Below, one piece after another: positions 53,036 to 59,638 of a stretch of DNA of 59,638 nt; within the stretch, counting starts at the first letter, position 1, and the number at the start of each line of letters is the position of its first letter. The stretch is taken from NCBI GenBank assembly GCA_002399735.1, contig DHEF01000039.1, forward strand, positions 18,230 to 77,867. The letters run 5' to 3'. Made by a program: the position numbers and the translations under genes. Below the pieces are notes generated by a model. The model searched no databases, was not told the DNA's origin, and saw nothing but the letters and a program-made list of their open reading frames with translations. Source of the stretch: Chitinophagaceae bacterium UBA4857. GTDB taxonomy: Bacteria; Bacteroidota; Bacteroidia; Chitinophagales; Chitinophagaceae.

Positions 53036-54277
53036 ATGATACAATTTGAAAAATTTACTTTAAGTAACGGACTTAAAGTTATTGTACACGAAGACAACGC
53101 CACGCCAATGGCTGTGGTAAATATTATGTACAATGTAGGTGCCCGTGATGAAAATCCCGAGCAAACGGGCTTTGCGCATTTATTTGAACACCTGATGTTT
53201 GGCGGATCAGTAAATATTGAAGATTATGACGAACCTCTGCAAATGGCCGGTGGTGAAAACAACGCTTATACCACCAACGATTTAACCAATTATTACATTC
53301 AGCTGCCTTCGCAAAACTTAGAAACAGCTTTTTGGTTGGAAAGCGACAGGATGCTTTCGCTGGCTTTTAGCGAAAACAGCCTGGACGTACAACGTAAAGT
53401 GGTATGCGAAGAGTTTAAAGAACATTACATTAATAAGCCTTATGGCGATGTATGGGAAAAAATGCGTAATCTGGCCTTTACCACCCACCCCTACAAATGG
53501 CAAACCATTGGTAAGGAGTTGTCGCATATTGAAGATGCAAAACTGCAGGACGTAAAAGACTTTTTTGCTAAATATTACACACCGGTAAATGCCATTATGG
53601 TAGTGGCGGGTAATGTTACCGTACCACAGGTTAAAGCCCTTGCCGAAAAATGGTTTGGCGATATTCCTTCCGGTACACCATATAAAAGAAATTTACCGCA
53701 GGAGCCCGTACAAACCAGTGCCAGAAAACTGGAAGTAAAAGCTGATGTACCCGTAAATGCGTTTTACAAAGTATGGCATATGCCTGATAGATTAGATCCT
53801 GCTTATCATGCTATTGATTTGTTAACCGATATTTTAGGCGGCGGTGCATCGAGTCGTTTGTACCAGGCATTGGTAAAAGAGCAGCAATTGTTTACCAATA
53901 TCGATTGTTTTCATTTCGGACATACCGATGCCGGCCTGGCCGTTATTAGCGGACGTTTGGTAAATGGTGTAAGTTTTGAAACAGCCGAAGCTGCCGTAGA
54001 AGCCATACTGGATAAAGTACGTACACAAAAAATTGATGGTAAAGAATTAGAAAAAGTAAAAAACAAAACCGAAAGTCTGATGGCTTTTGAAGATATGAGT
54101 ATAATGAGCCGTGCCAATAGCCTTGCTTATTACGAATTATTGGGCGATGCAGATTTAATGAACCAGGAGCTGGGTAAGTATGCAGCAGTTACCGCCGGTG
54201 ATTTACTGCAACAAGCACAAACTATTTTTACCAACGAAAACAGCAGCACCATGTATTACATGGCCAACCCTAAATAA
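53036..54277 (+). CDS. M16 family zinc peptidase, catalytic subunit
   Basis: This 413-residue member of the pitrilysin/processing-peptidase family carries the inverted zinc motif HLFEH at 48-52, with Glu51 as base. A Glu in KVVCEEFKEH near 125 is the likely third ligand. C-terminal AGNVTVPQVKALAEKWFGDI, GGGASSRLYQAL and GKELEKVKNKTES are usual. It has no signal peptide, so it may be cytoplasmic or use another route. The next gene encodes the non-catalytic partner after 50 bases; together they probably form a heterodimer. Confidence 0.93.
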   Translation: MIQFEKFTLSNGLKVIVHEDNATPMAVVNIMYNVGARDENPEQTGFAHLFEHLMFGGSVNIEDYDEPLQMAGGENNAYTTNDLTNYYIQLPSQNLETAFWLESDRMLSLAFSENSLDVQRKVVCEEFKEHYINKPYGDVWEKMRNLAFTTHPYKWQTIGKELSHIEDAKLQDVKDFFAKYYTPVNAIMVVAGNVTVPQVKALAEKWFGDIPSGTPYKRNLPQEPVQTSARKLEVKADVPVNAFYKVWHMPDRLDPAYHAIDLLTDILGGGASSRLYQALVKEQQLFTNIDCFHFGHTDAGLAVISGRLVNGVSFETAEAAVEAILDKVRTQKIDGKELEKVKNKTESLMAFEDMSIMSRANSLAYYELLGDADLMNQELGKYAAVTAGDLLQQAQTIFTNENSSTMYYMANPK

Positions 54278-54327
54278 GCAAACTGTATTGTTTAAACAAA
54301 TTACACCAAGTACAAATAATATTTATA

Positions 54328-55602
54328 ATGCCAGATAGAAGTGTTGCCCCGATAATTGTAGATGCTATTGACTTTGATTTACAATTAAAGCCTTACGAAA
54401 AATTAGTTTTAAAAAATGGTGTAGAAGTTTACACCATCAATGCCGGTCCCGAAGAAGTATTACAACTGGAATGTGTTTTTTTTGCCGGCAACTGGATGGA
54501 AGAACAACCCTTGGTTGCTGCTACCGCCAACTATTTATTAAAAAACGGTACTACCAAACACACTGCTTTTCAAATAAACGAATACATTGATTATTACGGT
54601 GCGTTTTTAAACCGATCCTGTTATAACGAAACGGCTACGCTTACTTTAAGCACGCTTACCAAACATTTGCCACAACTATTGCCGGTGGTAAAAGATATTT
54701 TAACCGACGCACAAATGCCGGAAGCCGAACTGGATTTGTATAAACAGACCATGAAGCAGCGTTTACAGGTAAACCTGAAAAAAAGCGATTTTGTTGCAGG
54801 CCGTTTAATTGATACCTATCTTTTTGGAGAGGAACATCCTTATGGAAAGTTTACACACGAAGAAGATTTTGATAAACTAAATCGAGAGGCTTTATTACAG
54901 TTTTATAAAAAGTATTACCAACAAGGCAAACTTATTTTATTTGTGGCCGGTCGTTTACCCAACAACCTTGAGCAATTATTAAATGATTGTTTTGGAGATT
55001 TACAAGTACAAAATGTAACCGTATCGCCCATTGCCATACAACCAGCTAGCGAAAAGAAATACCGGATTACTAACGATGAAAACGGGGTACAAGGTTCCGT
55101 ACGTTTAGCCAGGCCTTTCCCTAACCGCAAGCACCCCGATTTTACAGCGGTGCAGGTTTTAAACACCATCTTCGGCGGCTTTTTTGGTTCCAGGTTAATG
55201 AGTAATATACGGGAAGAAAAAGGTTATACTTATGGCATAGGCAGTTACCTGCTTAGTAACTTACAGCAAAATGGATGGATGATAAGTACCGAAGCCGGTA
55301 AAGAGGTATGCGAAGCAACCATTGCCGAAGTGTACAAGGAAATGGAAATATTGCGTAACGAACCGGTTGATGAAGAAGAATTATTATTGGTAAAGAACTA
55401 TTTACTGGGTTCTATCCTTGGCGACCTGGATGGTCCTTTTCAAATAATTAGCCGTTGGAAAAACGCCGTGTTAAACGGTTTGGGCGATGATTATTTTCAA
55501 AAGTCTATTCAGGTAATAAAAGATATAACACCTGAAGAATTACAAAAACTGGCTAATCAGTATTTACAGCCGGATGACTTTTATGAATTAGTAGTAGTAT
55601 AA
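54328..55602 (+). CDS. M16 family peptidase-like partner without HxxEH
   Basis: This 424-residue M16-fold protein lacks the zinc motif; the equivalent region reads ATANYLLKNGTTKHTAFQIN. It keeps the substrate-binding half features (NTIFGGFFGSRLMSNIREEK, GYTYGIGSYLLSNLQQNGW). Inactive partners of this kind pair with an HxxEH subunit to form a closed chamber, and the upstream gene supplies that subunit. A strong terminator follows. The pairing is inferred from order and known family behaviour. Confidence 0.9.
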   Translation: MPDRSVAPIIVDAIDFDLQLKPYEKLVLKNGVEVYTINAGPEEVLQLECVFFAGNWMEEQPLVAATANYLLKNGTTKHTAFQINEYIDYYGAFLNRSCYNETATLTLSTLTKHLPQLLPVVKDILTDAQMPEAELDLYKQTMKQRLQVNLKKSDFVAGRLIDTYLFGEEHPYGKFTHEEDFDKLNREALLQFYKKYYQQGKLILFVAGRLPNNLEQLLNDCFGDLQVQNVTVSPIAIQPASEKKYRITNDENGVQGSVRLARPFPNRKHPDFTAVQVLNTIFGGFFGSRLMSNIREEKGYTYGIGSYLLSNLQQNGWMISTEAGKEVCEATIAEVYKEMEILRNEPVDEEELLLVKNYLLGSILGDLDGPFQIISRWKNAVLNGLGDDYFQKSIQVIKDITPEELQKLANQYLQPDDFYELVVV

Positions 55603-55603
55603 A

Positions 55604-55641
55604 AAAGAATGGTTCGCAAAATGCGAACCATTCTTTTTTAG
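55604..55641. terminator. Terminator after the M16 pair
   Basis: Arms AAAAAAGAATGGTTCGCA and TGCGAACCATTCTTTTTT enclose a three-base loop. The strong symmetry would let it stop transcription from both sides, including the convergent methylglyoxal synthase gene. Confidence 0.9.
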
Positions 55642-55671
55642 CTTGGGTTAGTGTGTTCACAAACCAACAAA

Positions 55672-56109
55672 TTACTTCAACTTTCTATTCACATAACTGC
55701 TATAATCATTTAACACCGGTTGGTAGGTAGTGTACATCAATGGCGAGGTTAATAAAAAATCTGCTGATGCCCTGTTACAGGCTGTAGGAATATTCCAGGT
55801 AGCAGCCACACGCAATAATGCTTTAATATCCGGGTCATGCGGTTGTGCTTCCATCGGATCCCAAAAAAATATCAGCACATCAATTCTTCCTTCAGCAATA
55901 CCCGCACCAATTTGCTGGTCGCCGCCTAAGGGCCCGCTTAAAAAGCGGGTAACCGGTTGGTTTAATGCATTCGATAACAAAGTACCTGTAGTGCCGGTTG
56001 CGTACAAATCATGTTTTAACAGCGCCTCTTTATTGTACACAGCCCACTGTATCAATTCATCTTTCATATTATCGTGCGCCACCAAAGCCACACGTTTTTT
56101 ACTATCCAT
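55672..56109 (-). CDS. mgsA: Methylglyoxal synthase
   Basis: MgsA turns dihydroxyacetone phosphate into methylglyoxal, bypassing the lower part of glycolysis. Phosphate-binding GTTGTLL, SGPLGGDQQIGA and the catalytic-Asp segment FFWDPMEAQPHDPDIKALLR are complete, followed by WNIPTACNRASADFLLTSP. I start at MDSKKRVALVAHD (145 residues); an ATG at 56127 adds six. It is a single gene, convergent with the M16 pair. Confidence 0.93.
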   Translation of the reverse strand: MDSKKRVALVAHDNMKDELIQWAVYNKEALLKHDLYATGTTGTLLSNALNQPVTRFLSGPLGGDQQIGAGIAEGRIDVLIFFWDPMEAQPHDPDIKALLRVAATWNIPTACNRASADFLLTSPLMYTTYQPVLNDYSSYVNRKLK

Positions 56110-56302
56110 TGTCCGGGCTGTTAACATATTAAAGTTTTGTTGCTAAGATAGAAATTAGAAGCGAGATATGAGAATTCAGAAATGAGAATTGAGCGTTCAG
56201 AATTCAGACAGATGGATTATTTTAAAAATGCTAAAAGCTAAACGCACAAAGCTGAACGCTGGTTTCTAATTATTTTAATACCCCAGCGCTTTGCTAAAAA
56301 TA

Positions 56303-56383
56303 ATACGATGTTGATTAGCGAACAGAACGATGAAAAGTGCGACGCAACAAAAGCTGATTAGCATTACTGCAGCTGGTAACATA
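56303..56383 (-). repeat. Mosaic intergenic repeat, short core
   Basis: A reverse copy: tacgatgttgattagcgaac, agtgcgacgcaacaaaagct, gattagcattactgcagctg and gtaac. The rest of the 56110-56460 gap is AT-rich filler with repeated words such as gagaattcagaaatgag. Confidence 0.8.
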
Positions 56384-56435
56384 AAATGTTCTAAAATCAT
56401 ACATCGAAAAATCAGAAATCCTAAATCTTCTCTTG

Positions 56436-56443
56436 TATTTTTG
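56436..56443 (+). promoter_or_regulatory. -7 box for the WYL regulator gene
   Basis: TATTTTTG matches TAnnTTTG exactly, 17 bases before the ATG. No clear -33 element is seen. Confidence 0.45.
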
Positions 56444-56460
56444 GTGTATTACTTTTTGTT

Positions 56461-57213
56461 ATGGAGCAAAACGAGACCAAACGTTTATCACGATTAACAG
56501 CAATACTTACCTTGTTACAAACTAAAAGTTTGTTAACCTCCACTGAGTTGTCAAAAAAATTTGGTGTAAGTATTCGTACCATTTACCGTGATATAAGAGC
56601 TTTGGAAAGTTCCGGTGTACCCATACTTACAGAAGAAGGAAAAGGTTATTCATTAATGGAAGGGTATAAAGTGCCGCCGGTTATGTTTACCGAGGCCGAA
56701 GCCAATGCATTAATTACCGCCGAAAAACTGGTATTGCGCAACAAAGACGAATCCTTTGTAAAAAGTTATAGCGATGCTATTAATAAGATAAAGTCGGTAC
56801 TGCGGTTCAATACACAAAGTAAGGTCAACTTTTTATCGTCACGCATTTCTTTTTGGCGTGATCCGAATCAGGAGTCAACTAATTATTTAACCACTATTCA
56901 AACTGCATTAACAGATTACCGGTTAGTAAAAATTGTTTACACCACACCTGCTAAAAACGAAAAAACAGAGCGTTTGATTGAGCCCTTTGCGTTGTATAAT
57001 ACCAAAGAAAATTGGGTGCTAATTGCGTGGTGCCGCTTACGCAATAGTTTTCGGGAGTTTCGTTTGGACAGAATATCACACTTAGTAACACAAAACGAAA
57101 CATTTACACCACATACGTTAAGCCTGAGCGAATATTATGTACAACAAATGGCCGAACATGAAAAATACCTGGCATCGGAAAACAGGGCAAATGGGTTAAT
57201 CAATAACCCCTAA
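56461..57213 (+). CDS. YafY-type HTH/WYL transcriptional regulator
   Basis: This 250-residue regulator has an N-terminal HTH_11 winged helix (RLTAILTLLQTKSLLTSTEL, KFGVSIRTIYRDIRALE) and a C-terminal WYL ligand-binding domain (RLIEPFALYNTKENWVLIAW, FREFRLDRISHL). Such proteins often respond to nucleic-acid fragments or small ligands. Its targets are unknown. It ends overlapping the 3' end of the convergent MutS-like gene by 18 bases. Confidence 0.9.
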   Translation: MEQNETKRLSRLTAILTLLQTKSLLTSTELSKKFGVSIRTIYRDIRALESSGVPILTEEGKGYSLMEGYKVPPVMFTEAEANALITAEKLVLRNKDESFVKSYSDAINKIKSVLRFNTQSKVNFLSSRISFWRDPNQESTNYLTTIQTALTDYRLVKIVYTTPAKNEKTERLIEPFALYNTKENWVLIAWCRLRNSFREFRLDRISHLVTQNETFTPHTLSLSEYYVQQMAEHEKYLASENRANGLINNP

Positions 57214-58971
57214 TTTTTTCATTAAAAACGAAGCGCTTAATTTGGTACAAACGCCTTGTTTCAGTTTGTAGTCAAACAACAACTCGTCGTTTACAATTTC
57301 CGATTCGAAACAATTATTACTTATATAACCGGGGTATTCCTGAATCAGATCGGCGACCACTACATCGTGTGTGGCAATAATGCCACAAGCCTGCATACGT
57401 TGCAGTTTGCGTATTAAGCCAATAGTACCGTTACGCTTGTCGTTACTGTTTGTACCTCTTAATATTTCGTCCAGTAAAATAAATGTTTTATTGCCAGCCT
57501 GTAAATGTGCAATAATGGTTTCCAAGCGTTTTAATTCGGCGTAAAAGAATGATTCGCTATCTTGTAATGAATCGGTTATACGCATACTTACATAAACATC
57601 ATAAGGGTAAAATACAAACTGCGTAGCACATACTACGCTACCACTACGGGCCAGTAACAGGTTAGTACCCAGTGTACGTAAAAAAGTACTCTTTCCCGAC
57701 ATGTTTGAGCCGGTAAGTATCATAAATTTTTCACCGGCAAATGATACGTTGTTGGTTACCCGTTTTTCTTTGCGTATGAGTAAGTGCCCCATATTGTCGG
57801 CGGTAAGTGTTTCGGTTTTACTGACCTGTGGTGTACAAAACTCGGGATTGTTATGTGCCAGATTGGCAAAACTGTTCAGGGCTTCCATGTCACCTAAAAG
57901 TTGTAACCAGTCAAAAATTTTATTACCGTTTTGTTCTTTCCATCTTTCCAGTTTGTACAACACATGCACATGAAACTGTACTATACCGTTTAATAAAATA
58001 CTTACCAGCAGGTTTACTACGGTTTCCAAATAATTAAATAAACTGGCCAATGTGCCAATTGATTTGGAGGCCGTGCCATGCTGTGTGGCAATACGTTGCT
58101 GCCAGGCTTTTAATAACGGCGATTGAAAATTTTGCTGTTCAATTAGTTTTAATTGCTCGGCATATTGTTGCAGCAATTTATTAACCGAAGTAGATACTGA
58201 TAAATGCGCCGCAATCTTACGTCCGAAGGCAAAGGAAATAATCAGGTTGACAATAAACAGTACATAAAACAAATCGGCAGCTTTATCGGCACCGGTTGTA
58301 AAAAAATATACCAAGGTACCAACAGTTACTAAAGGGAAAAGTAACAAGCCATAGTAAAGCACTTTGTTTTTAAACCCAACAGGTGATTGTATCCAGGCTT
58401 TTAAATCATTTAACTCTTTGTCTTTTGTTTCGTGCATGCTGCCATAGGCTTGCAGGTGCTGCCTGAACTCAAGTTTGCTGCTTAACTCAGCAATAGCCTG
58501 CTGACGTTCTGTAATACCGGTTGTATCAGGATGTAAAATATTTTGGGCCAGTGCATCACGGCCAAAAGCAGTACTGCAACGGTTTAAGTAAGCATACAAA
58601 CCGCGTTCGCCAAAAATATCTAAATCGTATGAGTATGGGTGTTGCGGACTGGCATAACTGCTTCCACTTTCATATACAGAGGGCTGACCGGCCAGAAAAT
58701 CTATTTCGTCTTTATTAATGCGTACCAAGGATTTATAAAAGGCGGTTATACTCTCCAGTTTATCGTACAAACGTACAATGAGTAAAAAACCAATAAAAAA
58801 AGCGATTGTACCAATAATGAAAGCAGTGCTGCCGGTACGCATACTTTTATAACCGCAGTAGATAAAAGCGGCGAATAAAAATAAACGTACTATACTAAGC
58901 CACCTGAGACGCTGGTTTAAGATGCGGGCTTTTGTGGTATAATTTTCCAGCAGGGATGAATATGGAGCCAA
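57196..58971 (-). CDS. Membrane-anchored MutS-family ATPase
   Basis: This 591-residue protein has two N-terminal membrane segments (about 24-42 and 48-70) and another pair near 205-255 (LLFPLVTVGTLVYFF, LFYVLFIVNLIISFAFG). After a lever-like helical part comes the MutS ATPase domain. It has Walker A TGSNMSGKST, the ADSLxxxxS-like TDSLQDSESFF, Walker B FILLDEILRGTNS and ATHD. Mismatch-recognition domains are absent, so it is not a repair MutS in the usual sense. Its role at the membrane is unknown. It follows the ferredoxin gene by 57 bases. Confidence 0.9.
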   Translation of the reverse strand: MAPYSSLLENYTTKARILNQRLRWLSIVRLFLFAAFIYCGYKSMRTGSTAFIIGTIAFFIGFLLIVRLYDKLESITAFYKSLVRINKDEIDFLAGQPSVYESGSSYASPQHPYSYDLDIFGERGLYAYLNRCSTAFGRDALAQNILHPDTTGITERQQAIAELSSKLEFRQHLQAYGSMHETKDKELNDLKAWIQSPVGFKNKVLYYGLLLFPLVTVGTLVYFFTTGADKAADLFYVLFIVNLIISFAFGRKIAAHLSVSTSVNKLLQQYAEQLKLIEQQNFQSPLLKAWQQRIATQHGTASKSIGTLASLFNYLETVVNLLVSILLNGIVQFHVHVLYKLERWKEQNGNKIFDWLQLLGDMEALNSFANLAHNNPEFCTPQVSKTETLTADNMGHLLIRKEKRVTNNVSFAGEKFMILTGSNMSGKSTFLRTLGTNLLLARSGSVVCATQFVFYPYDVYVSMRITDSLQDSESFFYAELKRLETIIAHLQAGNKTFILLDEILRGTNSNDKRNGTIGLIRKLQRMQACGIIATHDVVVADLIQEYPGYISNNCFESEIVNDELLFDYKLKQGVCTKLSASFLMKKLGVID

Positions 58972-59028
58972 AACAAAAAGGGTCTTTAAAATAAATAATA
59001 GTGTAATATAATAAAGTGTACACTGGGT

Positions 59029-59367
59029 TTATTGCAGTTCATCATCGCTCTCGTCCATTAAACGAAAAACAGCACCATGCAACTGTTCGCTTACCCGTAA
59101 CTGACAGGCAAGCCTGCTTTCGGAAGTAAGAACAGGTAATGTGTCTAACATATCATACTCAGCATCACCAATGGCAGGTAAATTATCAAATCCTTCTAAA
59201 ACCTGTACATGGCAAGTAGCGCATAAAGCCATACCACCACAGGTTGCTAAAATATTATACTCGCTGGCTTTAAGGGCTTCCATCAGGCTTAAACCCATAT
59301 CGTCAGGTATTTCAATTTCCCTACGTTCGCCGTGTTTATTTTCTACTGTAAAAACTATATTACTCAT
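59029..59367 (-). CDS. 2Fe-2S ferredoxin, adrenodoxin type
   Basis: This small electron carrier has 112 residues from the MSNIVFTVE start; the longer in-frame start at 59448 adds a hydrophobic stretch unlike the family. Cluster ligands are visible as CGGMALCATC (C-x5-C-x2-C) and the fourth Cys in SRLACQL. The wording ILATCGGMALCATCHVQVL with PAIGDAEYDMLDTLP is adrenodoxin/ISC-type. A TAATTTG at 59399-59393 may be a -7 box. It may share a transcript with the MutS-like gene. Confidence 0.9.
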   Translation of the reverse strand: MSNIVFTVENKHGERREIEIPDDMGLSLMEALKASEYNILATCGGMALCATCHVQVLEGFDNLPAIGDAEYDMLDTLPVLTSESRLACQLRVSEQLHGAVFRLMDESDDELQ

Positions 59368-59549
59368 AATAATTGTGGACCATTTGAGGCTGCAAATTAC
59401 GCTAATTGCAGGACATAGGAGGAAGTTGAAGATGTTGAAGAAGTTCAAAGGTTCAATGTTTATGGTTCATAGTTGATAGCTCATAGTAAGAACAATTTTA
59501 GATCTCAGATCTGAGATCTAAGATATTCATTTGCCCTGTAGGAACATTT

Positions 59550-59638
59550 GCACAATGCTGAATAGAATTATCGAACGGCCCCCGATTAAAATACGGGGTA
59601 CTGCAAAATGGCCAATAGAATTGTTGCAGCACAAGTGA
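59550..59638 (-). repeat. Mosaic intergenic repeat, hairpin core, cut by window end
   Basis: A reverse copy: gcacaatgctgaatagaatt, a hairpin with cccccgat and acgggg, and gccaatagaattgttgcagc. It runs off the window end. Confidence 0.65.

Noticed and set aside
54328..55602. Second M16 protein as an active peptidase
   Set aside because: The HxxEH zinc motif is missing from the expected place, so it is described as a non-catalytic partner.
1..59638. CRISPR array
   Set aside because: Repeats in the window are dispersed between genes, not in regular repeat-spacer order, and no cas gene is present.

Overview
This window looks like chromosomal DNA of a Bacteroidota bacterium, most likely in or near the Chitinophagaceae; that placement is an inference from gene content, as no rRNA is present. 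The DNA is AT-rich by eye. Several start sites are preceded by the TAnnTTTG -7 element typical of the phylum. Lineage-typical genes include a fused MurF-alanine racemase, a TonB receptor with a carboxypeptidase-regulatory-like N-terminus, a PhoB/PhoR-type pair, a tricorn-like S41 protease and an OmpA/PKD surface-protein pair. I see no tRNA, rRNA, CRISPR array, transposase or integrase gene.

Layout. About 0.7-10.3 kb is housekeeping: a lipoprotein esterase, a VOC protein, Obg GTPase, cyclophilin, MurF-Alr and sigma-54. About 10.6-11.4 kb holds a lone SMI1/KNR4 gene between repeats. About 11.9-19.3 kb looks like a phosphate-response locus. It has a TonB receptor and a beta-helix lipoprotein behind six tandem 11-bp repeats that resemble a Pho box, then a small lipoprotein, the histidine kinase and the response regulator. 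About 19.7-21.9 kb encodes a secreted 743-residue protein with a possible caspase-like C-terminus. About 22.2-33.3 kb runs from a thiolase through a giant DUF4011 helicase-nuclease (HheA-like defence protein) into a cassette-like island. The island holds a DUF6985-like gene, a frameshifted exonuclease gene, a small unknown gene and a Fic gene behind a repeated operator.

About 33.4-39.1 kb has a sigma factor and membrane anti-sigma-like TPR protein divergent from an OmpA-type and a PKD-type surface protein. About 39.9-45.1 kb has two S41 peptidases and a polysaccharide deacetylase lipoprotein. About 45.9-52.9 kb has a BI-1 family protein, small secreted or hypothetical genes, AnmK and Upp. About 53.0-59.4 kb has two M16 peptidases, methylglyoxal synthase, a WYL regulator, a membrane-anchored MutS-family ATPase and a 2Fe-2S ferredoxin.

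The intergenic regions are unusually repeat-rich. One mosaic element of about 70-180 bp with interchangeable cores occurs about 15 times in both orientations. At least four other repeat families share the same gaps: a double-palindrome element, a GC-rich element, a TTACTTTTTT-hairpin element and a cacagag element. The observations most worth following are the 11-bp tandem operators tied to the PhoB-like regulator, the cassette island with conserved inverted boundary motifs and an exact GCTGACGAAT core, the Fic operator, and the possible clan CD peptidase.
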